A stretch of 5,781 nt of DNA from assembly GCA_903840825.1 (NCBI GenBank), contig CAIMHL010000529.1, forward strand, positions 1 to 5,781, in the 5' to 3' direction. The first letter of the stretch is position 1; every line of letters starts with the position of its first letter. The translations under genes were made by a program, and so were the position numbers. The notes beneath the pieces were generated by a model. It saw only the letters and a program-made list of their open reading frames with translations, was not told the DNA's origin and made no database searches. The stretch is from an uncultured beta proteobacterium (GTDB lineage: Bacteria; Pseudomonadota; Gammaproteobacteria; Burkholderiales; Burkholderiaceae_C). This document shows, piece after piece, positions 1 to 5,781 of the stretch.

Positions 1-14
1 AGGCATTTTGGTCC

Positions 15-28
15 AAGCCTCCCGGCTT
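15..28. terminator. Weak hairpin at the rpoH 3' end
   Basis: AAGCC (15-19) and GGCTT (24-28) form a 5-bp stem around a 4-nt loop, touching the rpoH stop codon. Read from the minus strand, it is followed by GGACCAAAATG with no T-run, so it does not look like a complete intrinsic terminator. Read from the plus strand it is followed only by TA. It could be part of a larger structure beyond the window. Confidence 0.2.
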
Positions 29-969
29 TATGCGTATTCAACCAGCGTTTTCTTCATCTTTTTCATGGCAGCCACTTCAATTTGGCGAATGCGCTCGGCG
101 CTGACGCCGTAAACGGCGGCCAGTTCATGCAGCGTCATGCCGCCTGAATTGTCATCGTTGACCTTAAGCCAGCGCTCTTCCACGATGCGCCGGCTGCGCT
201 CGTCCAGCGCTTGCAGTGCGGTGGCAATGCCATCGCTGGACAGCACGTCGCGCTGGTGGGCCTCGATCATGGCGGTGGGCTCATGCAGTGTGTCGGTCAA
301 GTAGGCAATGGGGCCGTAAGCGTCTTCACCGTCGTCTGATGGGCCGGGGTCCAGCATCACATCACCGCCCGAGAGCCGGGTCTCCATCTCAATCACTTCT
401 TCGCGTTTGACGCGCAACTCGGTGGCCATCGCGTCAATCTGGTCTTCATTGAGTGTTTCGCGGTGGGTGCCTGCATCGGCGGCAGCGTCGTCTGACTTGA
501 AACGCTGCTTCATAGAGCGCAGGTTAAAAAACAGCTTGCGCTGCGCCTTGGTGGTGGCGACCTTGACCATGCGCCAGTTTTTCAGGATGTACTCGTGAAT
601 TTCTGCCTTGATCCAATGCATGGCGTAGCTCACGAGACGCACGCCCTGGTCAGGGTCAAAGCGCTTTACCGCCTTCATCAGGCCGACATTACCTTCCTGA
701 ATTAAGTCGCCGTGGGGCAGGCCATAACCCAGGTACTGGCGCGCAATCGACACCACCAGGCGCAGGTGCGACAACACCAGCTTTCCAGCCGCGGCCAAGT
801 CGTTCTCTTCCCTGAATTGCCGCGAATACGTCTGCTCTTCCTCCAGCGTCAGCATGGGCAAGCGGTGGGCCGCAGAAATATACGCCTCAATGTTACCGAG
901 TGGGGGAACCATCGACCACGGATTGGAAACCGTAAGCGCTGCACTTGAGGCACCCATTTGATAAGTCAT
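28..969 (-). CDS. rpoH: RNA polymerase heat-shock sigma factor RpoH (sigma-32)
   Basis: This cytoplasmic sigma factor directs RNA polymerase to heat-shock promoters for chaperones and proteases. In a 313-residue protein, residues about 64-124 form sigma region 2, including LPHGDLIQEGNVGLMKAVKR and the region 2.4 segment HWIKAEIHEYILKNWRM. They are followed at 143-151 by QRKLFFNLR, the 'RpoH box' that separates sigma-32 from the housekeeping and stationary-phase sigmas. Region 4 ends in a helix-turn-helix at about 278-306 (MTLHELAAVYGVSAERIRQI). The open frame extends to tandem ATGs at 985-990, but I choose the ATG at 969: AAAAGGAG lies 7 nt upstream of it, and the tandem ATGs have no ribosome site and lie almost at the predicted transcript start. 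At 313 aa it is longer than the roughly 284 aa of the E. coli protein, with extra acidic sequence before region 4 (PSDDGEDAYG). It has its own CIRCE-covered promoter. The identification is secure. Confidence 0.96.
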   Translation of the reverse strand: MTYQMGASSAALTVSNPWSMVPPLGNIEAYISAAHRLPMLTLEEEQTYSRQFREENDLAAAGKLVLSHLRLVVSIARQYLGYGLPHGDLIQEGNVGLMKAVKRFDPDQGVRLVSYAMHWIKAEIHEYILKNWRMVKVATTKAQRKLFFNLRSMKQRFKSDDAAADAGTHRETLNEDQIDAMATELRVKREEVIEMETRLSGGDVMLDPGPSDDGEDAYGPIAYLTDTLHEPTAMIEAHQRDVLSSDGIATALQALDERSRRIVEERWLKVNDDNSGGMTLHELAAVYGVSAERIRQIEVAAMKKMKKTLVEYA

Positions 970-976
970 ACCCGAA

Positions 977-984
977 CTCCTTTT
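977..984 (-). promoter_or_regulatory. Ribosome binding site that decides the rpoH start
   Basis: AAAAGGAG on the minus strand lies 7 nt before the ATG at 969. It falls inside the longer open frame that would begin at 990, so it argues for translation starting seven codons later than the longest frame. Confidence 0.8.
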
Positions 985-997
985 CATCATGTTTTGT

Positions 998-1027
998 ATA
1001 TTAGCACTCTCTCAAGGAGAGTGCCAG
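998..1027 (-). promoter_or_regulatory. Probable sigma-70 extended -10 promoter of rpoH
   Basis: Reading the minus strand, TAATAT at 1003-998 is preceded by TGC, giving an extended -10 (TGN) form. CTGGCA at 1027-1022 is a weak -35 at 18 nt spacing (4 of 6 matches to each hexamer). Transcription would begin near 991, leaving a leader of about 22 nt before the chosen rpoH ATG. Both hexamers lie within or against the CIRCE arms, so HrcA bound there would block polymerase. The hexamers alone are not decisive; the overlap with CIRCE supports them. Confidence 0.5.
1001..1027 (-). promoter_or_regulatory. CIRCE element (HrcA operator) upstream of rpoH
   Basis: On the plus strand the arms are TTAGCACTC (1001-1009) and GAGTGCCAG (1019-1027), separated by exactly 9 nt. 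The classical HrcA operator is TTAGCACTC-N9-GAGTGCTAA, so one arm is perfect and the other differs at two outer positions, giving 16 of 18 matches with exact spacing. The spacer extends the symmetry, giving an 8-bp perfect stem (GCACTCTC / GAGAGTGC) with a 5-nt loop. HrcA is the heat-inactivated repressor that normally controls groESL and dnaK operons. The element ends about 31 bp before the rpoH start codon, a typical repressor position. The match is seen directly; control by HrcA is inferred, since hrcA is not in this window. Confidence 0.87.
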
Positions 1028-1088
1028 ATGAGAAGTCCAATGTCTTTGATAGCCAATAACAAGGATTGAGATTGAGTGATTTGGTGTT

Positions 1089-4000
1089 TCAGGCCTGTCT
1101 GGCTTGCAATAACAACTGCACTTGGTGCAAAAAATCATCGCGCGCGATGCGCAAGCCTTGGAGTTTGTCTTGGGCCTGCGTTTTCTCACCTAGCGCCTGC
1201 AGGTGGCAAAGCTCGGCGGCCAGCAAATAAGCTGCTTTGAAAGAGTCGCCCGCTGCCGTGAACGAAGGCTGATCATTCAGGTGCGTGCTCTCTTCACTTT
1301 CCAACCAGTGCCCGAAGTGGCTGACCCGGTAGTCCAAAGACGGCGGTGCTTCCCGCTCGCCCAAAATATAGGCTTCGGTCGCCCTGATCCAGGCCCGGTG
1401 TTCCACGCCGGCAAACAACAGCGGTAAGTCATCGCGCCTCACAGACGCCAAGTTGCTCCATGAACGCTCGGGACGCCATTGCTCGATCCAGGCAGGCAAA
1501 GCCGCAGCGGGCATGGGACGGGCTATGCCGTAGCCTTGCGCCAAGTCACAACCGAGCTGCAAAAGCATGGTGCCGTGCTCTTTCAACTCGAGACCCTCAG
1601 CAATCACCTCCCGGCGGAAAGCCGTGGCCAGACCAATAACGCCCTCCAAAATAGAGAGGTCATCCGGGTCATCGAGCATATTGGAGACAAAGCTTTGGTC
1701 AATCTTCAGCTGAAAGACCTGCAGGCGTTTCAGGTAGGTCAGCGATGAGTAACCCGTGCCAAAGTCATCAAGTGCAAACATGACACCAATCGCCCGACAG
1801 GCTTCAATGATCTGCGCCACATGTGCCAGATCTTCCAGCGCATTGGTCTCCAAAACCTCCAGTTGCAGGTCTTCCGGTTTGGCCGTGGGGTGGGCAGAGA
1901 AAAGTTCGAGCAAACGTTTGACAAAGTCGTTTTGCTGCAATTCTCGGGCGGAGATATTGACACTGACCGGGATTTTTAAACCTGATTTGCGCCAGATTTC
2001 CAACTGGGCCAAGGCCGCATCAAGCACCCATTGACCGATCTCAACGGCCAGGGGGTGGTCGTTGATGAACGGTAGAAAATGCCCAGGGGTAAGCAAGCCT
2101 TTGTCCGGGTGCTGCCAGCGGATGAGCGCCTCCACCCCCACTACTTTTCCCGTGCGCATATTGACCTTGGGTTGGTAGAAAAGAAGGAATTCCTTATTTT
2201 GCAAGGCTTGACGGATGCGTTCAATACTTTCATTTTGGCCGCGCTGACTGATGTCTTTGACGGGATCAAAAATGTAGTATCTGTTTTTACCTGCTTGCTT
2301 GGCCTGGTACATGGCCTGGTCGGCCTGGCGCAACAACTGGTCTGCATCGACCTCTTGGGTTTGCGGGTAAAAGGTCACGCCCAGGCTGCCCGAGACCTGC
2401 AAGGTCAGCCCCCCCAGGTGGACGGGCTGTGCCGCTGCAGTGAGCAAGCGGTTAAACAAGGGCGCGCTGGCCAAGGCGCTGTTCAGGTCAACAAAAACAG
2501 CGACAAACTCATCGCCCCCCAAACGCGAGAGCGTGTCACCATCACGCAGCGCCAGTTTCATGCGTTGAGCCAGCGCGATCAGTAATTTGTCACCGATCTG
2601 GTGCCCGTATTTGTCATTGACGCCCTTGAAGCCATCCAGGTCAAGAAACACTACCGCCAAAAGGTGCTGGTGTCGGTGCGCCTGCGCCATGGCTTGCTGC
2701 AAGCGATCTGCCAGCAGCGCACGGTTGGGCAAGCTGGTCAGGGTGTCGAAATGGGCGATGTGTTCGAGTTGACGCTCGTGCTCTTTCATGGAGGTGATGT
2801 CAGAGAACATAGCCACGTAATGCTGGATATGGCCCTGGTCGTCTCGCACCACACTGGTGGTGAGCATCTCTGCAAATACATCGCCATTTTTTCGCCGGTT
2901 CCAAATCTCACCATACCAGTGGCCCTTACGGGCCAGGTCGGCAAACATGGCCTCGTAAAAGTCCAGACTATGTAGTCCTGAGCTTAACAAGCGAGGGTTC
3001 TTGCCCAGCACTTCTTCCCGCGAGTAGCCCGTGATGCGGGTGAAGGCATCATTGGTATTGATGATGGCCCCGCCCGCATCGGTGATCATGATGCCTTCAC
3101 GGGCATGTGTGAAAACGCTGACCGCCTGCAGGGAGGCCTCGGCCAATTTTCTTTGAGTGATGTCGTGCGCTGTCGCGACAACACCCAGCACCCGGCCCTC
3201 CAGGTCATGGAACAAATTGGCGTTGAGCAAGACCTCGGTGATCCTGCCATCGACGTGGCGTAACGCCAGGGGATAGTCGTGCAATGCCCCCTTTTTAAAG
3301 ACCTGCTGATAACCTTCGCTGGCCTTGTCTGGGTCGATGAAATAAGTCGAAAAATCACTGTTGATTAATTGACTGCGGGTAAGCCCTGTGATTTGTTCGG
3401 TCGCACGGTTGACGTCTGTGATCTTGCCCCGAGGATCGATCGTGATCAAGGGATCCAGACTGGCTTCAATCAAGTTGCGCGAGTAATGGGCGGCCAGTTG
3501 TTCTGCCTTCAAGCGTTGGTGTCGTGACATCCAAGCTACAAAACCAATGCCCAGCAGCAAGAGCAGCGCGGCACTCAAGACGCCAAGCCATTGTGGATAC
3601 CTTGTCAAAAAAATCGACAATGGGTCCAGCTTGATATGAACCCATCGATTAAAAATGGCTGTTTTTTCTTTTTCTGGGATGGCCGCGAGCGCCTTGGTGA
3701 GTATTTGATGCAAAACCGGTAGGTCTTTGCGAACGGCAAAACTCAAGGTGTAGGAGAAATCAAGTGAGCTAAATACCTTCAAGTGGCTTAGTTTTTCCCG
3801 GTCATTTAAATAGGAAGCGCTGGCAACGTCGAGGATCATCGCGTCGAGTTCCCCGAAAGTGAGTTGACGCATCCCCTCCAGATCATCCTGCACCAGCGTG
3901 AGCGCGAGGGCAGGGTAGTTTTGTTCCAGATACGATTGAACCCCATAGCCTTTGCCCACGCCGATGCGCTTGCCCGCGAAGGAGGCTGGCCAGCTCTTGG

Positions 4001-4418
4001 CGTCTGAGCTGTCCCTCACGAGAATGACGGTCGGGACATTGAAATAAGGGGGGGTGAAAAGTAGGGTCTCTGAACGCTCGGGCGTTTCTTTTAAGGAGGT
4101 CACCACATCAACCTCACCCCTTTTGACGCGGGCCAAAATGGTGTCCAGCGATTGTCCTGGCAGGGGCGTCAACGTCCGCCCCAGTTGCTGTTCAATCAGG
4201 CGCAACATGTCTACCGACAGGCCGCGCCAGACACCCGATTCATAAAAGCTGAAGGGGGGGTAATTGAGTTCGGGGGCAACCCTGATTTCGGCTACATGCT
4301 GGTCGAGCCAGCGCTTTTCTTCGGGGCTTAAATCATGGGGTCCGGAAGCTGAAAAAGCTGCTCTCAAAAAGCCCAACGTTAAGCTTATAAAAATAAACCT
4401 GAACGTGAGCTTGATCAT
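1089..4418 (-). CDS. Membrane VFT-PAS-PAS-GGDEF-EAL c-di-GMP enzyme with a degenerate CZB-like tail
   Basis: This is a 1109-residue inner-membrane protein that makes and/or breaks cyclic di-GMP in response to a periplasmic signal. Residues 1-25 are a signal peptide or anchor. Residues 42-262 form a periplasmic SBP_bac_3/Venus-flytrap domain; TPERSE with R115 and D197 in LDAMILD match the usual polar amino-acid contacts. A transmembrane helix spans 276-297. PAS domains lie at about 312-422 and 429-544. The GGDEF domain (547-719) has intact GGDEF at 634-638, metal residue D593 and an inhibitory RxxD site (R625, D628). The EAL domain (729-979) keeps E763, N821, E854, D884-D885, K905, E941 and Q961, so both activities look possible. 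Residues 997-1106 resemble a CZB domain with most zinc ligands replaced. The frame could extend to an ATG at 4517, but the ATG at 4418 directly precedes the signal peptide; neither has a clear ribosome site. The PEP-CTERM gene lies 115 bp upstream with no visible terminator. Ligand and net activity are unknown. Confidence 0.93.
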   Translation of the reverse strand: MIKLTFRFIFISLTLGFLRAAFSASGPHDLSPEEKRWLDQHVAEIRVAPELNYPPFSFYESGVWRGLSVDMLRLIEQQLGRTLTPLPGQSLDTILARVKRGEVDVVTSLKETPERSETLLFTPPYFNVPTVILVRDSSDAKSWPASFAGKRIGVGKGYGVQSYLEQNYPALALTLVQDDLEGMRQLTFGELDAMILDVASASYLNDREKLSHLKVFSSLDFSYTLSFAVRKDLPVLHQILTKALAAIPEKEKTAIFNRWVHIKLDPLSIFLTRYPQWLGVLSAALLLLLGIGFVAWMSRHQRLKAEQLAAHYSRNLIEASLDPLITIDPRGKITDVNRATEQITGLTRSQLINSDFSTYFIDPDKASEGYQQVFKKGALHDYPLALRHVDGRITEVLLNANLFHDLEGRVLGVVATAHDITQRKLAEASLQAVSVFTHAREGIMITDAGGAIINTNDAFTRITGYSREEVLGKNPRLLSSGLHSLDFYEAMFADLARKGHWYGEIWNRRKNGDVFAEMLTTSVVRDDQGHIQHYVAMFSDITSMKEHERQLEHIAHFDTLTSLPNRALLADRLQQAMAQAHRHQHLLAVVFLDLDGFKGVNDKYGHQIGDKLLIALAQRMKLALRDGDTLSRLGGDEFVAVFVDLNSALASAPLFNRLLTAAAQPVHLGGLTLQVSGSLGVTFYPQTQEVDADQLLRQADQAMYQAKQAGKNRYYIFDPVKDISQRGQNESIERIRQALQNKEFLLFYQPKVNMRTGKVVGVEALIRWQHPDKGLLTPGHFLPFINDHPLAVEIGQWVLDAALAQLEIWRKSGLKIPVSVNISARELQQNDFVKRLLELFSAHPTAKPEDLQLEVLETNALEDLAHVAQIIEACRAIGVMFALDDFGTGYSSLTYLKRLQVFQLKIDQSFVSNMLDDPDDLSILEGVIGLATAFRREVIAEGLELKEHGTMLLQLGCDLAQGYGIARPMPAAALPAWIEQWRPERSWSNLASVRRDDLPLLFAGVEHRAWIRATEAYILGEREAPPSLDYRVSHFGHWLESEESTHLNDQPSFTAAGDSFKAAYLLAAELCHLQALGEKTQAQDKLQGLRIARDDFLHQVQLLLQARQA

Positions 4419-4533
4419 TTGCAGTAGCGTGGTCTTTTTACCTGACTGAATCAACGCTCGTCGATCTAGTTTTAGTTCCCCCAGTGCCCCCTGCCTCTTT
4501 GAAGCGGCGCAGGCCATGGCGCCATTTCAGTCT

Positions 4534-5484
4534 TCAGCACTTGGGCTCGTGGACTTTGCGGCGTGCGACCGTCCCCAAGCCCAGAAGTGCGAGGGCAAAC
4601 AAGGCCAGCGAGCCTGGCTCGGGCACGACTTGCCCCAGTACTTTGGCGGCTGATGAGACGTTCCAGCCAGCGTTATAGGCCGTAGCCTCGGCGACAGGGT
4701 TCGCAGCGCTGAAGGTAAAGTCAGCAAACGCATCGTGCTTGCCCCCATTGGGATCCGTCTGGTTGTTGGTGTTAAAAAGACCGAAGGCCGAGCCCCCGGT
4801 GAAATCAAGATAACCCGAGCTTCCGCCACTGATCGTGCCGTTGTTGAAGGTGGCTTGAAAGGTGGACAGTAAATCACCAAAAATGACCCCGCTCCCGAAA
4901 AATCCAGACAAGAACAAGCTGCCGGAGTCGCTGATGGAGGGGTAGAGCAAATCGTTCAGGTCTTTGATCCCGGGGACGACTGCGGGGCCATTGCCTACAT
5001 TAGGGCCGTTCAGTGTGGACCAAATTGAAAATAGACCCCCTGAAGAGCGCGACGTAGAGGTGCACCCGCCCGGCGTAACAAGGGCACAGCTGCCTGCCCC
5101 GGCATTGTCGTTAACCGTCACGCTGCGGTCCATCAAATTGCCAAAGATACCCACCAGGTTATCACCCGCACTTGGACTCCAGTAGGGAGATAATTCGCCT
5201 CCTTTGGTGATCGACTGGACAGCAAAGATACCCATGGTGTCGGCCGATGTATTCACCGAACCAAGGCTTCCCAATGCTGTGGCGATACCCGGAACGGTGT
5301 CACATGCACCGACACTTGAGCACTTAATGCCGGGGGTGTTGCCATAACCCACCGTTCCCGAGTCGAAGTTTTTTAAGACTATGGTGTAGTCACCCGCTTG
5401 AACTACTGCAGCATGCAGGCCCCCTACACTGCCAAATAACGCAAGTACACCCAAGGCGATCGATCTAATTTTTGACTTTTTCAT
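4534..5484 (-). CDS. PEP-CTERM sorting domain protein (exosortase substrate), function unknown
   Basis: This is a 316-residue exported protein. It starts with MKKSKIRSIALGVLALFGSV and ends its signal peptide near HAA (residues 24-26). The mature part is rich in Gly, Ser, Asn and Thr. It has two cysteine pairs (C55/C61 and C133/C141) that could form disulfides after export. A YLDFTGGSAFGLFNTN segment occurs near 226-241, then DAFADFTFS; I recall this style from other PEP-CTERM proteins but cannot name a family. The tail has VPEP at 287-290, a hydrophobic helix (about 291-306), the basic cluster RRK at 308-310, and six more residues ending in Cys. This tripartite signal is recognised by exosortase (EpsH/XrtA-type), which is linked to exopolysaccharide export; no exosortase is in the window. 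The frame opens at GTG 5490, but GGAG at 5493-5490 overlaps that codon, so the ATG at 5484 is the likely start. A sigma-54-type promoter lies just upstream. Confidence 0.93.
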   Translation of the reverse strand: MKKSKIRSIALGVLALFGSVGGLHAAVVQAGDYTIVLKNFDSGTVGYGNTPGIKCSSVGACDTVPGIATALGSLGSVNTSADTMGIFAVQSITKGGELSPYWSPSAGDNLVGIFGNLMDRSVTVNDNAGAGSCALVTPGGCTSTSRSSGGLFSIWSTLNGPNVGNGPAVVPGIKDLNDLLYPSISDSGSLFLSGFFGSGVIFGDLLSTFQATFNNGTISGGSSGYLDFTGGSAFGLFNTNNQTDPNGGKHDAFADFTFSAANPVAEATAYNAGWNVSSAAKVLGQVVPEPGSLALFALALLGLGTVARRKVHEPKC

Positions 5485-5489
5485 AGCCA

Positions 5490-5493
5490 CTCC
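5490..5493 (-). promoter_or_regulatory. Ribosome binding site of the PEP-CTERM gene
   Basis: GGAG on the minus strand sits 5 nt before the ATG at 5484. It overlaps the alternative GTG at 5490, which excludes GTG as the start and fixes the shorter reading. Confidence 0.7.
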
Positions 5494-5523
5494 AACTTAG
5501 TTAATTAGAAGAATAAACTTGTA

Positions 5524-5541
5524 ATGCATGATCTGTGCCTG
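5524..5541 (-). promoter_or_regulatory. Sigma-54 (RpoN) -24/-12 promoter of the PEP-CTERM gene
   Basis: The minus strand reads CAGGCACAGATCATGCAT. The essential GG (5539-5538) and GC (5527-5526) are separated by exactly 10 nt, and GGCAC and TGCA both match the consensus TGGCAC-N5-TTGCA, with A for T just before each core. Transcription would start near 5514, leaving a leader of about 30 nt before the ATG at 5484. A palindrome centred about 109 bp upstream of that start is at the right distance for an enhancer-binding activator. The motif is seen; its use is inferred. PEP-CTERM genes with PrsK/PrsR regulators are associated with sigma-54 control, which fits. Confidence 0.7.
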
Positions 5542-5612
5542 GTGGAGTTTTTTGTTTTAAGTGACTGATATAGTTGGGAAAAATTATTTTTGATGAAGCA
5601 TCGAATGGGGTC

Positions 5613-5633
5613 AGTGTAAAAAATTTCGACACT
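5613..5633. promoter_or_regulatory. 21-bp imperfect palindrome, candidate activator (PrsR-type) site
   Basis: On the minus strand the sequence begins AGTGTCGAAA, has one central T, and ends TTTTTACACT; 8 of 10 arm positions pair. The core is TGT-N11-ACA, suited to a dimeric Fis-type DNA-binding domain such as that of an NtrC-family activator. It is centred about 109 bp before the predicted sigma-54 transcription start of the PEP-CTERM gene. I recall similar TGT...TTTTTACA sites upstream of PEP-CTERM genes but could not check this. The stem is AT-rich with no following T-run, so it is a poor terminator. An alternative is the end of a dispersed repeat, because GGGGTCAG adjoins it. Confidence 0.5.
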
Positions 5634-5781
5634 TATTCAGGTGTTTGTCGCATGTAGGAAAACTTCCTTTCAAAGTCCAGAACAGGTCGATCTGGGAATT
5701 CCTCAGGCGACAGGATGTCAAGATGGATGGGCTGTGGGTGGTAGCGATTGAGCAGGAGGCGAAGTTGCGCATGAAGCCCGG
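5633..5781 (-). CDS. C-terminal fragment of an unrecognised protein (runs off the window)
   Basis: A minus-strand frame is open from the window edge to a TAA at 5635-5633, giving 48 residues that include RLLLNRYHPQPIHLDILSPE and end in KFSYMRQTPE. No start codon lies in the window except an internal Met near the end, so this can only be the tail of a longer gene. I do not recognise the family. Residue composition is protein-like, but the piece is too short to prove coding, and an overlapping plus-strand frame is also open. The stop codon overlaps the end of the palindrome at 5613-5633, and the gene is in the same direction as the three genes that follow. Confidence 0.35.
   Translation of the reverse strand, partial: GLHAQLRLLLNRYHPQPIHLDILSPEEFPDRPVLDFERKFSYMRQTPE

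Noticed and set aside
985..990. Tandem ATG codons as the rpoH start
   Set aside because: No ribosome site precedes them, they lie at or next to the predicted transcript 5' end, and a strong AAAAGGAG is positioned for the ATG at 969.
1012..1027. Sigma-54-like motif CTGGCAC-N5-TTGA in front of rpoH
   Set aside because: The -24 part is good and the GG-N10 spacing is right, but the -12 dinucleotide is GA rather than GC, and the sequence is explained by the CIRCE arm. The two CIRCE mismatches happen to create the -24 look-alike.
2079..2585. 168-residue plus-strand open frame inside the GGDEF/EAL gene
   Set aside because: It lies wholly opposite the conserved GGDEF and EAL coding sequence, has no recognisable motif, and is a shadow frame of that gene.
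4521..4530. ATGGCGCCAT-type short palindrome after the PEP-CTERM stop as a terminator
   Set aside because: It is only about 10 bp with no loop and no following T-run, so it does not support transcription termination.
5585..5600. IHF site between the palindrome and the sigma-54 promoter
   Set aside because: Only the ATCAA core is present on the minus strand; the TTR half is absent, so the region is better described simply as an AT-rich spacer.
5645..5781. Open plus-strand frame at the right edge (contains SIWEFLRRQDVKMDG)
   Set aside because: It has no ATG or GTG start with a ribosome site near the left end and overlaps the minus-strand frame. Either could be coding, but the minus frame ends cleanly before the regulatory region and agrees in direction with its neighbours.
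1..5781. CRISPR array, tRNA, rRNA or complete insertion sequence
   Set aside because: No regularly spaced repeats, no tRNA-like or rRNA-like segments and no transposase were seen on either strand.

Overview
The window looks like chromosomal DNA of a Gram-negative betaproteobacterium, probably Burkholderiales (Comamonadaceae-like). This is an inference from the RpoH sequence style, the presence of a CIRCE element together with sigma-32, and an exosortase-type PEP-CTERM protein. No database search was possible. All supported genes lie on the minus strand, so the transcriptional order runs from the right end of the window to the left.

Layout, right to left. (1) 5633-5781: the C-terminal end of an unrecognised minus-strand reading frame that continues off the window. 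(2) 5485-5632: an AT-rich regulatory region. It holds a 21-bp imperfect palindrome whose end touches the stop codon of the previous frame, and about 70 bp further on a -24/-12 (sigma-54) promoter with the correct GG-N10-GC geometry, 40 bp from the next start codon. (3) 4534-5484: a secreted protein with a signal peptide and a C-terminal VPEP/transmembrane/RRK sorting tail (PEP-CTERM). (4) 1089-4418: a large membrane c-di-GMP enzyme with a periplasmic Venus-flytrap sensor, transmembrane helix, two PAS domains, GGDEF, EAL, and a C-terminal domain resembling a CZB zinc sensor that seems to have lost most of its zinc ligands. (5) 970-1088: an rpoH control region with a 16/18 match to the HrcA operator CIRCE lying across an extended -10 promoter. 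(6) 28-969: rpoH, the heat-shock sigma factor.

How the parts may work together. The PEP-CTERM gene and the c-di-GMP gene are in the same direction with no visible terminator between them, so they may be co-transcribed from the sigma-54 promoter. That would link a surface protein sorted by exosortase, a system tied to exopolysaccharide and floc formation, to a c-di-GMP regulator that senses a periplasmic small molecule. rpoH appears to be a separate unit whose promoter is placed under HrcA, joining the two classical heat-shock circuits. The sequence directly shows the domains, motifs, palindromes and promoter geometry; the regulatory wiring is inferred.
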